A stretch of DNA of 64,000 bases, taken from assembly GCA_027919835.1 (NCBI GenBank), contig JANVFP010000010.1, positions 558,001-622,000 on the forward strand, written 5' to 3'. The notes below the pieces were generated by a model, which ran no database searches, was not told where the DNA came from, and was given only the letters and a program-made list of their open reading frames with translations. Numbering within the stretch: the stretch's first letter is position 1; each line of letters opens with the position of its first letter. The position numbers and the translations under genes are program-made. This DNA comes from Lentinula raphanica (Eukaryota > Basidiomycota > Agaricomycetes > Agaricales > Omphalotaceae). Positions 1 to 13,270 of the stretch are shown here, piece by piece.

Positions 1-1089
1 CGCAAAGTCGAAGAATGAATAAAAACTCGAGGGAAAGATGGCGCTAGAACATACTAGTATCCATTTGGTCCCTTTGATTTCCATCGGACAGAGCCGCCAT
101 TCGAGAGCCAATGAAAGCATGCAACAAAAGCTTGGGGAACACAAAAGTCGTGGCGACCACAAACTGCCATAAGGCTACAGATTGGATGGACTGAACATCG
201 AATTGATAAGCGAAAGACGCTGGTACAAAAGGAAAAACGAGATGTCTCACAGCAAAGAGAGAATTTGAGTAGACCCAAGGAGGGAATGGGGAGACTCGGA
301 TTAAAATAATGAGAGGAAGCCTGTGGTCAACAACGTTGAATGATATGAAGAGTAGTAAGGAGCATTGCTATTTTACCCTTTTTCTTTCTAGAAGCGAGTC
401 AATTTCCGAATACGAGAGAAAGAGACCAACCTACCACAACCGATTCAAGCGCCATGAATTTGGTGTTCTTCGCTGACCATTGTCGTAATCTAGATGAGAA
501 TAGGAGCCGCAAAATACAGAATGCAGATGCAGAGCCGACGATAGAGGCGACCGCAGCTATGAAAAAACCAATTCTCCATCCATACGCAAAGCCGCACACG
601 GTGACTGTTGTGGTATGTCCAAATAAGGGAGGGAAGGAAACCAAGACTGTGTATAGTGTGTGTGCCGTGGAATGAGTAGCGGCGACACTTGACTTGATAA
701 AGGCATACCGATTATTGCTCCTAGAGCCAAGAACCCGAAACGTGTATGTGATAATTTGGTAGATTCATCGTACAGGGTTTGGAATATTCTCGCCGGGGTC
801 ACGACAACGATAAAGATGACTGCATGAGGCTTTGAGTCGATTCAAATTATTTCGACGGAAGTAGAAGTGATATACGCAGAAAAACGTTTATTAACGCCCA
901 TATGTACAACACCATCTTTCAAATGGGAGGAATGAACAAGCTATAATCAATAAGTAGAGTGAAATAGGGACTCACCTTTCCGAACGTTCCAAGCCGTCGA
1001 TAACGATGCAAAGCATGAGCAGCATAGCGCCTAGGTAGACGAAGGAGTTGTTGAAGGCGTGAATCAGACTCGGAGCTTTCGCTGGTCAT
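1..1089 (-). CDS. TVP38: TVP38/TMEM64-family Golgi membrane protein (partial, 3' end off window)
   Basis: This is a multi-spanning membrane protein of the TVP38/TMEM64 (VTT/SNARE-associated) family, which acts in Golgi and vesicle membranes. The start is the ATG at 1089..1087. Exon 1 (1089..976) encodes MTSESSESDSRLQQLLR. Exon 2 is about 829..709 and exon 3 begins at 646. Exon 3 carries the family hallmark: SFPPLFGHTTTVTVCGFAYGW, followed by a glycine/alanine-rich helix and LRQW. The last visible exon (about 250..50) carries FVVATTFVFPKLLLHAFIGS and RMAALSDG, matching the conserved C-terminal part of fungal Tvp38. A donor-like GTATG follows the codons MDT near 48, so the last exon or exons lie outside the window. 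The gene is divergent from LOA1 with only 101 bp between the start codons. The family call is confident; the exact exon joins are inferred. Confidence 0.8.
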
Positions 1090-1190
1090 CGTGGATGACG
1101 AGGAGAAGGAGAAGAAGCTAGAAGAAGTGTGAGAATTACATCGGTGGCGCAGTTGCGCATGGGCGCTTATTCTTTCTACTCCCTTCTTCG

Positions 1191-2652
1191 ATGGAAAAGT
1201 ACAGCGCTTACCGGGTAACCTCCAAAAACTCTTACTCTCCTGAGATGGCTCACATTTCTCTTAGGATCCTGGAACTGGCATCCAGGTTGGCCCTCTTATT
1301 GCTCTATACAACGACCACCGACGTGTCATCTAGCCTTTCCTAACACCCGTACCCTCACCCGGTTCCCATTCTGCCATCCTCTCAATAGCCCTTTTGCCAC
1401 TTCAATATGTGGTGGCACTCCTTCGTTTAATTCTCATATTCCTTCTCGCGATTCTTTACGTCTTTGCTGCTGTGATTCTTGTAAGCATCAACTTTTCGCT
1501 TGATTAAGGTTACGCGTGCTCATGATGGACACAGGCAGCGATACCTTCTCTCAAACGCGTGATATCCTCTGCCATAGTCCGAGTAATTCTACTCTGCCTG
1601 GGATTCTTTTGGATATCACCTGAGATCGTATCAAAAAAACGAGGGTTAGTCTTTGCGCGACCGTAAATTTCCAGACGCTCACTCCCGATTCATTGTTTCA
1701 GACGAACTCAACAAACTACAGATAGCTGGAGTCCTCGTGCTGGCGATGTGATTATATCGAATTGGGCCTCATGGGTTGAGCTCCTGTGGCTTAGTTATCG
1801 GTGAGGCATGTCTGTTCTGCCTCCCTCTCTCCTTCCTTACGCGAGCTTGTATTTATAGCTTCGATCCACTCTTCCTATTACCCATACCGGAATCTGATGT
1901 CCAGGAAGCTCCTTCAGTTACTTCTTCTCCCATCTCTAGTACTCCAGGGCGCCGCTCAGCTAGGAGTAGTATGCCCGAAGTCACATCTACCAGCCGAAAA
2001 CCTTCCTCTCAGGTTGAGATCATCGGATTCAGCCCCGTGTCTTTGTTCACAATGCTGAGGGAAACTGGTAGAGCACCTCCGTATGCTTCAGCTACCAAAC
2101 GTACACCACAGTCCCTGGAAGAGATACGGAAAACATCTAACAGACCCATCGTTGTTTTTCCTGAATGCACGACGAGTAACGGTAGAGGGCTGCTACGTTT
2201 TGGGAGCCTGTTCAAACAGCACTCTCTTCCGGTCAAGGGATGGAATGTTTTTATCATGTGTGTCAGGTGAGTCGAGTCGATAGTCCTTGCGTTCCACCAC
2301 ATATGTACTAAAAACGATGCATAGATATGATCCTCCAACGGGCCTCTCACCTACCGTGACCCACTCTATTCCTTCATTGTCCTCAAGCTTGAATCCGCTG
2401 CCTCATGTCTTCGCCTTGGCATCCTCCCTCGCCCTACCTGCTCTCACAATCAGACTGCTTGCTCAATCGGACTCACCAAGCTCCCCCACCTTTTTGGTAA
2501 ACGAGGTCCTCAATGTTGGAGCCTCGACTCAAGACCAACTAGCTGAAGCCTCAGCAGTGTTGATCGCTCAGTTAGGCAAGTTCAAGAGGATGACGATGGG
2601 TTGGGAGGATAAAGTCAGGTTCTTGGATTTCTATGGTAGTAAACGTACATGA
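1191..2652 (+). CDS. LOA1: Lysophosphatidic acid acyltransferase LOA1/VPS66-like
   Basis: This is a PlsC-type acyltransferase of the LOA1/VPS66 family. The yeast enzyme acylates lysophosphatidic acid with oleoyl-CoA at ER and lipid-droplet membranes. I read seven exons: 1191..1214, 1265..1285 (a 21-nt microexon), 1334..1480, 1535..1644, 1702..1800, 1859..2266 and 2325..2652, giving 378 aa. The start is fixed by the conserved N-terminus MEKYSAYR followed by DPGTGIQ (microexon) and PFLTPVP. A hydrophobic stretch follows (residues about 30-65, VALLRLILIFLLAILYVF), and then a second one. The conserved GDVIISNWASWVELLWL is next, and the acyltransferase glycine-rich motif is VVFPECTTSNGRGLLRFG. Most PlsC proteins have an EGT motif; here it reads ECT. 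The tail KRMTMGWEDKVRFLDFY is typical of the family. The histidine block (NHxxxxD) of classical PlsC proteins is not seen in its usual form. Confidence 0.88.
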
Positions 2653-2759
2653 ATGCTTTGCTTGTGGCATCTTCGCCGTCGACAGCGACTTGATCTACTC
2701 TTAGATAGCAGGCCGACCCAGCATGCAGAAGAGCTAACTAGTTGGGCACATGTTGGTAT

Positions 2760-4612
<1,853 letters not shown>

Positions 4613-4813
4613 GGTGTTCAAGACAGAGTACTGAAATTATCTTAACCGAAGGTTCTGACCGATCTTGACTCATCTCACGCAATCGAGTGCAAATGCAAAT
4701 GCCATTGGTCGGGCGAGCCAACAGATGAACAGATGAAGATATAGAATGAATAGATACAAGTACGGCAGAAGTACAGAGATACTATTAGCTACAGTATAGA
4801 TAATGTAAGTATA

Positions 4814-7800
4814 TCAAGAACCCAACGAATGATCTAGCAGTCCTGAATCTCTCATAAACGACCTCCACTGCTGGTCAATACCAGAATCCGTCACCATGAG
4901 GTCCAAGTTCATGAGGTCAACGGCATTCGAATTTCCATTGATCGCAGCAGGTTCTGCGGTAAATGTCTCCATTGAGAGGTTGCCCAACTCGGAAAAGAAT
5001 CTAGGGTAACCTTGTCCGTTCGGATTAGAGACCTGGGGAAAGCCTTCTGGAGAAGATATATAGAGATTTTGCAATTGAGGATCTGGGAAGTTCGTCTGAA
5101 CAAACGGATTTGAGTTGTAGAACTGGTCAAATGATGATTCGGAGGAAGCTGAAGACCGTGGATGTTGGGAAGGAGGAAGTAAAGATATGTATTCCACGAG
5201 CGAAGGATGCACATCAGGTAGGTTTTCAGGAGGAGTGTCCTTGGAATCGCTTGCATCGCTTGTAGCAGGGGAGTCAGTATTTGAAGGAGAAACTGGATTA
5301 CTGACAGAAGACTCTGCGAGACTCTTTTCTTTATTTCGTTGCAGCAACAGCAGTTTACTGAAGAGAACTCTTGTCTGACCACCGAAAAGAGCTAGTTCAT
5401 CGTCTCCGTAATCTCGGCCAACTGATAATGAGGTAGATATTTGGGGGCACCACTTCGAAGCTGGGAGAATATTTGAAAGGCTTTATCCCGTAATCTGTTG
5501 AGAATTGCCTGTTACGTCGTCAAAGACCGGAGACGTAAGGGCATCTAAGAAAGAAGGCATACCATTCCACTGCGTGAACGACGAGAATCGGAAGTGCACT
5601 TTTCAAACAAATCGCAAGCCAATCCTGTCTCAATGTTAAGTGATATTCACATAGGAGTAAGAGGATGAGTGGTACCTAGCTCTATGAAAGCATTTGGGGC
5701 CATCGCAGATGACGGTGAGCGTGTGACAATGGATCCAACGATGATCTACTCATAGTTAGATATAGTTGACTGCTCCCAGTGCACAATTAAGCTTACTGCG
5801 GCAGAAAACACTGGTAACGTGTAGTGATTGTCAGAGCGTTGGCACATTATAGGTAAGGACAAGCTCACACTGAGACCCGACACTCCACCAGCGACGACAT
5901 AGATCCGGAAATCTGTCATAGTGGTTAAGAGATGACTTTATAACTCCTGATGCACAACGATAGGCTGCGAGGAATGAGGGTGCGTAGGGACTTCGCAAGG
6001 GGTTCACGGGATGATCGAGCATTGCCTGAGCAAAGAAACTACGATGAAGGAATAAGAGTGCTGTGATCAAGGTCATTCTTTTTATCGAGGAATATGAGAG
6101 ATGGGTACTTACTAACCGAACGGTATTGTCCTAGGTTACAACGACGCATGTACTCGGCAGGTGTACAATGCTCGTCCTCTGCACTCAGGAAGACGTTGAG
6201 ATGGGGAGGAAGCGTCTTTTCCCGTATTTTACGGTCCAGATCCAGTATGGTCTGGTAACTTGGTGGTTCGGCGGTCAGGGTGAGTTCTAGGACTTGCGAT
6301 AATATATCCCTGCAGAATTCATATTTCCAATGGAAATCTGAGTATATCCTCTGAGTTATGACTCGATGTAGACAGGTAAAAATAGGCTTACACCCCATTT
6401 GAGGGTTTCCTTCTTCATCTAACATTGATTCGTCAGTGGGAAACTCGCAGTCAACATAAGACGGTCGTAGAGCAGGAGGTCGACCAATTGCTAAGCTCTG
6501 CATGCTCGTTATTAGCTCCACACGGTATTGAAAAAATAAACAAGACGGACATGAAACTGTTCAGAACAAAATAATTCATAGAACAGCGCTCGCCGTCTGT
6601 CAACAGTCTTCGCATCGAAATCCCAACGAGAACCGTCACGGTCTGTGAAGGGTAGTGAGAATCATGGGTACGTGCTCAATATCAATACGGCAACACTGAC
6701 GAAGACCAACCTAGATGATATCGGAAATTGAGCCCGAGTATGGGTAAAAAACATGGCACTCACACTTTGAGCAAGTTTGGCAGCTAGAGACATGATTGTC
6801 CACTGTTCGAGCTTCAACTTTCTTCAAGGATCCGAAAGAACAGAGAGATACTAACAGCATTATCGAGGGTATATCGTTTTCCAGCGAATGCGTGATAATG
6901 TGCCAACAATGCGATCGTTTGTACTGTGCAAATTTCCGGCGAGTCGAATACTGAACGCAAGGAGATTGCAGCGCGGCACAACAGTGCGAAATTTTCGGCT
7001 TCAGAGCTATCTGTTGATTGTTTAGTATATTGGGCTCTTTTGAGTATTTTCGCATCCGCATACATGGCTCCAGAGTAAGGTCGACCAAGGCGCCTATGGC
7101 AAAAACGATGTATAGAGTAGCCAGCCGGTGTGGGGTTATGGTATGGGGCTGATTCCAATCTGGGGAAGCTCTGTCTTTGCGAGACCGGTATATGGGAGCA
7201 AGAATATCATCAATGAGTTCGTCACGTCGAATTGGCTGGAACTGCCATGACGCTTGCTCCAGATAAGTTTCACAGAGTGCCCATGCGCGAGGTCGTTCGG
7301 GAAGATGTGAAAATAGGACATCCATAGTTTTTTCTAGGTTTGCTTCTGCACACATTGGAAAGAGTGTGGAAAGTTTGAGTATGTCCTGAGTTAGCAGTGC
7401 TGTTGATGGTTGGTCGTCAAAAGGAGTCCATGAAGGTTCCATTTCTGCACCAGCCTGAAATCTAGTTAGACTTCACGAACAAATATTGCAGAAATAGTGG
7501 GAATTGTACCAGAAGCAATGTCTACGATTCGGGAAAGTGAGCAGACAGATTATCCTACTATGGCAGATGCTGCATACCTCTGAACCTGCTGAACGACCGA
7601 AGTATTTCGAAACATCTCTATCGAAAATAGTGAGGGTTCCAAAAGCATCGATGGATTCCACAGAGTTGTCGCGAGAGGGAGAAGCTTGACTCGCGGTACC
7701 GTTCTCAGGACCAAATTTGATGGATAAGAGCTCGTCACGAAGAAGAGGATGTTGCTCGTTGGATAGTCCAGAGTGAGATATGGCAAGAGCGTCTTCTAGC

Positions 7801-8241
7801 TGCCGGATCCGTTGACCCATTTCGGTGATCTTCGTATGTAACTGAGAAGTATCAGCCAACACAAACCTAAGTGAGAGAATTTGATTGTGAGTTCCGACCA
7901 GATTGCTCTCGAAACATACCGAGTCCCTTGGCCAGCCGCCATCTTGCCGTTTGGGCATATACTATGTACGCCTCGTCGAACACAACTACTGCAGGGTAGT
8001 TTCTTGTCACATTTCAGTTTCAATCTGGTGAGTGGAGATCAATCAAAATTCCGGAAAGGAAGATGAAATGTACCGTCGACATTCCGCACAAGATACCTAA
8101 GATAAATAGGTCGGAAAGCCGGATTCAAGTTAGAGGAAAACATACCTCGCCCCTAGCTCTTCTGACATCTATATCATCCTCGCTGGCCTGCTTCCTAGAT
8201 ATCCTCCGCACCTGTGGATTATGAGACGAATCTGCTGGCAT
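4814..8241 (-). CDS. Zn(II)2Cys6 fungal-specific transcription factor
   Basis: This is a nuclear DNA-binding regulator. The start is ATG at 8241 (MPADSSHNPQVRR). The binuclear zinc cluster is split over three exons and reads CAEC, RRLKLKC, DKKLPCSSC, then VRRGVHSIC (C-x2-C-x6-C-x5-C-x2-C-x8-C), near residues 35-65. A short coiled-coil-like linker follows (LHTKITEMGQRIRQLEDAL, about 7800). The middle-homology region (Fungal_trans, PF04082-like) covers about 7440-5830 and includes WALCETYLEQASW, RLATLYIVFAIGALVDL and SLAIGRPPALRPSYVDCEFP. The C-terminal 170 residues are Ser/Pro/Asp-rich, ending LLDHSLGS, and look like an acidic activation region. The gene has at least ten introns. The target pathway is unknown. 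It is divergent from the secreted DPBB gene, so the 460-bp spacer could carry its own sites. Confidence 0.88.
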
Positions 8242-8480
8242 GGTCGTTGAAGACGAAGAAAGAGAGAGTCGGCGACACTGACAAAGGATGTTAACTTGTT
8301 AAGCATTCACCCGGCGATCCAGACATGCCGGCCGATCTTTCTGGTTTCCGAAAATCATAGAAATGACTAATTTTTTCATAATTATCCGCTTCATGTGGTG
8401 TTTTAAGTTCAACAGATATAGGCTTTGAGAGTAGTCTGATGAGGTACCCTTCGAAGACCTCTTTGGTTGTTGCTGAGATT

Positions 8481-8491
8481 CGGAGGTTCCG
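8481..8491. promoter_or_regulatory. Candidate Zn2Cys6 binding site (CGG-N5-CCG)
   Basis: The sequence CGGAGGTTCCG is an inverted CGG pair with a 5-nt spacer, the architecture bound by many Zn2Cys6 dimers. A second, everted pair (CCG-N8-CGG) lies at 8514..8527. Binding is inferred from the pattern only. Confidence 0.35.
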
Positions 8492-8555
8492 CGGAGTTAG
8501 AGCACGGCTTCTGCCGGATTACTTCGGCTTCGGAACGTAGAGGCCGGACTTCGGT

Positions 8556-8561
8556 CACGTG
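8556..8561. promoter_or_regulatory. Palindromic E-box CACGTG
   Basis: A perfect CACGTG lies 140 bp upstream of the DPBB start codon. bHLH factors and Cbf1-type proteins bind such sites. A six-base motif is expected by chance every few kb, so functional status is uncertain. Confidence 0.3.
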
Positions 8562-8700
8562 GACATCTCGCCTTATGAAGCGCGTTCAACTTTAAATAGA
8601 CTACAGTTGAACTTGAACCACCACGTTGATCGTTGTAATTTCATCTTCAAGCAACGCGTTCCTCTTCTCTCACACCCTCTCATTCTATCTTACACTCGCA

Positions 8701-9546
8701 ATGTCTCGCCCGGTTGCCCTTCTGATCGTTTCTATCTTCCTCGTGTCCTTCACTTTTTCCCTTCCCGGTGCCTCATCTTCAATCATACGCCGCACTTCAA
8801 ATCTTCCAGCAAGATTGTCAAGAGATTACCGGAAAGCTCATTCCCTCGGCGACCACTACAACTTTGATCCTCGCGACGGTTGGACTACCTTCAACGCTAC
8901 AACTTTTCCTGGCAGTAATTCTTCCACCCTTGAGCCTCGAGCCAACAAAACTCAAACCAATAGCGAGAAGAAGAAGGCTAAGGTATCCGACATTACGGAC
9001 TTGGCCCTCAAATCCCTCAGTAAATTCATCGGCGTTACCATTACTTGGTATACTGGTCACGATCTACTCAATCCGAGTTGTTGGGCGAATTCCGAGTGGA
9101 CCCCGACAGTAAGTAGGCCCTTGTACAATCATCTCATCGTCTCACACCGTGGTTACATAGGATGAGTCATTCGTCAGTGCTTTGACGTTGGATGGTTGGG
9201 AAACCAAACCTAAATGTTTTGATTTTCTTGAATGTGAGATTTTACTTGCAACGAATCATCATTTTCTAACTATGTTAGTGTGCAACGGACCTAAACAATG
9301 TGTCTACGTGAGGGTCGTCGATTCGTGCGCCGGGTGCGCTGTTGGATCCAAACATGTCGATCTTACCAAAGCCGCATTCAGCCAGTTGGCAAGCCTGGAT
9401 GAAGGAACATTATCAGTTAACATGAGACTCGCTACGTCTCCCGATGAAGCAGAATGGTGAGTATGTTTCAAGCTCTCAATTCTCCGATTGCTCAAACCTT
9501 CATTAGGGTGACAGCGTTGTGGGGACCTCCTGCACCCGGAAAATAG
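8701..9546 (+). CDS. Secreted expansin/RlpA-like double-psi beta-barrel protein
   Basis: This is a secreted protein of about 232 aa with a C-terminal double-psi beta-barrel (DPBB, RlpA/expansin-like) fold, found in proteins acting on or loosening cell-wall polysaccharide. The exons are 8701..9108, 9161..9233, 9279..9456 and 9507..9546, all with canonical splice sites. The N-terminus (PVALLIVSIFLVSFTFSLPG) is a clear signal peptide, followed by an Asn/Ser/Thr-rich linker (NATTFPGSNSS). The DPBB core runs from ITWYTGHDLLNPSCW through DGWETKPKCFDFLE, LCNGPKQCVYVRVVDSCAGC and KHVDLTKAAFSQLASLDEG to the end at VTALWGPPAPGK. The HVDLT block contains the aspartate conserved in expansin-type barrels, and the cysteines are spaced as in fungal homologs. 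An earlier in-frame non-ATG extension exists, but the ATG at 8701 starts the signal peptide cleanly. No catalytic activity is established for most relatives. Confidence 0.88.
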
Positions 9547-9667
9547 AGCTTTTCCCATTTCACCTTCAAACACTCCGGGCCCTAGCTTTGTACGAATACT
9601 GTCTTTCTTCATCTGTATATCCCACATGTACAACTACGCATTTGTATCATACAGCCTAGATTATCAA

Positions 9668-12600
9668 TCAAGACACTAGATTGACGCGTTTTCTCTTTTT
9701 CCCGTCTGATATTTGAAGACGAATCTGTTCTGCGCTCGCCTCATCTTCGAAAAAATGCGCAATCCGTTCCGCTTGATCACGCCGACGGAGATATTGAAGA
9801 GCAGCAAGATTATATCCGATAACCTCTTTTTGGCGCTGAAGCGCTGACCGCAGGTGTTTTCTAAGAGGGATCAAGGACGTCCTCATGATGCGATTGGCTA
9901 CGATCTGGTAATGATGGGTTTTGAGGAGGAAGATGATGATCCGAGAAACTAGGATGATGTTCCAGTTCTAGATGCAAGCAACGAATGTATATCAACTTGA
10001 TCCTTGTACAACCAGATACACCCACCTTTTCTGCCCATATATTGAGATACTCCATTAGTGAGATAACCTTTGAAAACGGAAGTGCCAAAAGGGCATCATG
10101 CAATGCCGTGCTCTGCACTTTCTCGACCACCATCAGAACGTAAGCCTCAGGCTCTAGATCGTAAGCTGCAAGGACCGGGTTCCTAGGAGGAGGCTGTAGC
10201 CTCATCGCGTCATCTGCAGATAGACGAGCCATCGCTTCTTCGTATTCGCGAAAACTTTTTCGTTCACCATCGGCGAGATTGATGGCTTCCATGATACGTT
10301 CTCCAGCCATCAGAGTTTCGCTGGTCTGTTTGCTGACACCTGTGGCTTCGGCGGTAGTGCTTGACTCGGGTATTCCGTCCCCAACACCACTGCCAATGGC
10401 TAAATCGGCACGATTGAGAGCCTCGACGGTTCCGTTTTCATACAACGCCTCTAATTCTTTCTCCCTTTCCTCTTCGAGGAACAGCTGTGGAGCACAGAAT
10501 GAGTATTCCCAGTGGCCACAACAGACTATCAACAAACGAGTTCGAACTCACCGGGTCATCGAGTTTCTCCCAAACGCGGATCGACTTGTCATGAGAACCG
10601 GTTACCACGAATTTGCCATAATGGCTTAGGGCGAGAGCCCAAACTTCACCGTGATGGCCCTCTAGTCTCTGTATCTGCTCAAACTGGTGCGGTATTAGAA
10701 AAACCGCAAGTTCCGTGATACACGAAAGCTCAAACCTTGTCACCGTCCCAGTATTTGAGCATTTTGTCCTTGCCCACGGTCCAGAAGTAATGGCTGTCCT
10801 TTTCGAACAGGGCTTGCATCACACTTTCCTCGTGGGCGAAAATTGACTTGTGGCAATCTCCAAAGTCCAGTCCCCATATTTTGACGTTCTTGTCTGCTGA
10901 ACAAGTGACGATCAGTTTCGAATCGGATGAGATATCCATTCCTAAGACAGGAAGCTGGATTTGGGAAACTATGAGCAAGGTTGATACTCCACGTACGCTT
11001 AAATCGCACGCACTTTGTGACCATACAGAGAGAGATAAAATTTGAGTGTGTCTTGATAGAATACTTTGACAGTGGAATCAAGGAGCGCAACAGCCAGGTA
11101 TTTGTTGTCGGGGCTATATCTCACGGACAGGACGTCGTCTGTCATTTTGAGGGTCCGTAGATGGACTAAAGAAAGCAATCTACCGCTCTGCGTCTGCAAG
11201 ATTGCTTGAGTTGCGAACATTTATTGAAAAGGGGAAAGAAAGACATACACTATCTTCTGCAGCTGCTTTGTGTTCCATCTCCCAGAATTTGACGTCTTTG
11301 TCTGCACTTCCAGTCACCAGAGCCAAGCCATCGGCACGGACATGCAATGACCAGATTGTGCCGGTATGGGCTTTGACGGTCTCTATCAAAGACGACGATG
11401 CGACGTCGTATATCAGGAGTTCGCCAGTCTTGGTAGCAACAACGATCTTCAGTTAAATGCGTGAATAAGAGAAACCATCGTACAAATAACAGTACCCTTA
11501 CATGTCTATCACCCGGGAGGAACGTGCTACATATTGCTTGATTGCAATCCATAGTGCGTATGCAAGCGGTCGTTTTCATGTTCCATATTTTGAGGGAATC
11601 TTAGGAGAGTTGAGCAAACGCATTGGTTGAACGGATAGATCTGGGACATACCATTTGAAGCAGATGCCAGAAGCTGGTCATCAGAGCTGAGGCAAAGCGT
11701 ACGCACGTCGTTGCGATGGCCTGGCAGATCGACGCTATACATACGTGATGCTTCTAGTAAATCTTTCGATTTTGAAGGAGGTGGGACGGCATAAACCTCT
11801 ATGCAATTAGAAGATAGGGCAGTCATCAACTGAGAGTGATTGTGGTGAGGACCTGGATTGAACAAAGAATTGAAGATATCTTACCTGAATGCCGTCTTTT
11901 GAGCCGTTGCCAAAATCAAACGACCTGATCTTTTTGCTAGCACGGACTATGACATGGGGAGTGAACAAGTCAACGAGACCGATCTGTTCATCTTCATGTT
12001 TCTCGGGCTCATCGTTTTCAGTATCATTTTGCTGTTTATCCTTTTTCTCCTTGGCCCTCTTTTTTCGTCGGAGTTGTTTCTTCCTGACCTCCTCCTCGGT
12101 CCGCATTCGAAAGAGTTCAACAGAACGATCTTGTGACTGCACTGCGAGGATTGGTTGAGTAGGATGGAATGATATCTGAGATACACGGTGCTTGGAAGAC
12201 AAGGGAAGTGTTGCTATAGGAAGTATGATTTTGTAAATCTGAACATGAACGTATCAGCACGGTAAACAGATGCAATGAATAGCACTACGAACTTCTCCCG
12301 TATCTGATACAGCCAGGCCTTTAGAAATGGCTTCGGTGTTTACTTTCCAAGCCTTTACTTCCCCTTCGCCGCTTCCAGTGAAGATGATGTTCCTCTGAGT
12401 GTTAACGTCCATTGCCCATATATCAGAACGGTGCGCGACAACGGTTTGAATGCAATGCTGGGTAGACAGGTCCCAGAGTTTCATGAACGTGTCTTTGGAA
12501 GTGGTCAGAAGCATCATGGACGCCAAGGCCGTTGAGGTAGAAGGGATATCTCCTGTTGCTGGAATGAACTTGATAGCAGTGATTTGATCACGATGGCCTC

Positions 12601-13168
12601 TGAATCTGGAGAGAAGATCAGCACTTCGTTTGTGGACAAATTTTTGTTCATACCTATATAACCCTGCTTCAGCAACAACATCCCAAACGATGAGATCAGT
12701 ATCCTGCGAGCCAGAAGCAAGTCGGGTCCCTTCTTCATCGAATGCTAGTGCTGAGACTGCCTTTTTATGACCGTTAAAGGTCGTGATGACTGAGCTAGAT
12801 GAAGAACTCCAGAGACGAATGGAACCATCGGCATATCCCACTGCGAACTGATCTTTTTTGGGGGAGCGGATAATGCAAGTCACTTCTGCTCTGTGTCCGG
12901 TCTCATGCCACATTGCTAGCTGTGAGGCTCTTGAGTCGAGTTGTTGAACAATTTTGGATCTCATACGCACCATCTGACCTTTTTTCACGTCCCATACCAA
13001 TACATCCTCGAGAGCGGGGACATATGCTAGTTTTCCATCGTAGACAGAGTTAGAAGACGAGCTGCATACAAGGCCGAAGGCCTGCGAGAAAGCTGAGGAT
13101 CATGAAAGAGAATGAAGAACAAAAGCACATACCTGAGTTGGACCGTGGCGCAGATAACTCTGAACCAT
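9668..13168 (-). CDS. UTP12: U3 snoRNP/SSU processome WD40 protein DIP2/UTP12 (WDR3)
   Basis: This nucleolar protein is part of the UTP-B subcomplex of the small-subunit processome, needed for 18S pre-rRNA processing. The start is ATG at 13168 ([12 protein letters not shown]), and after a short intron the protein continues [38 protein letters not shown], the conserved WDR3 beginning. Two WD40 propellers follow: repeats such as [53 protein letters not shown] and [19 protein letters not shown] in the first, and [29 protein letters not shown] and [29 protein letters not shown] in the second. Between them is a Lys-rich acidic insert (about 12100-11960). The C-terminus is the Utp12 helical domain ([56 protein letters not shown]), ending in [10 protein letters not shown], a basic tail. 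It is head-to-head with aspartyl aminopeptidase, 102 bp apart. Confidence 0.93.
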
Positions 13169-13270
13169 AGCGAGCGCTTACTTTTTTTTTGCGATTCATG
13201 GCGGAAGTTCGGACCGAGTAAGCGCCTGAATAAAGTTTCCCACAATTTGTTTTATTCCCAACAGCCAACG

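Larger units (their letters stand above)
8242..8700. other. Divergent promoter region between Zn2Cys6 factor and DPBB gene
   Basis: This is a 459-bp non-coding spacer. It contains an unusually high number of CGG/CCG triplets between about 8480 and 8555, the sequence class bound by Zn2Cys6 proteins, plus one palindromic E-box. A pyrimidine-rich stretch (about 8640-8700) precedes the DPBB start codon, as is usual for fungal transcription starts. I see no gene in it. Confidence 0.5.

Noticed and set aside
13169..13199. Alternative UTP12 start at 13199
   Set aside because: The frame from that ATG gives a Lys run and misses the conserved [12 protein letters not shown]; it is probably 5' leader.
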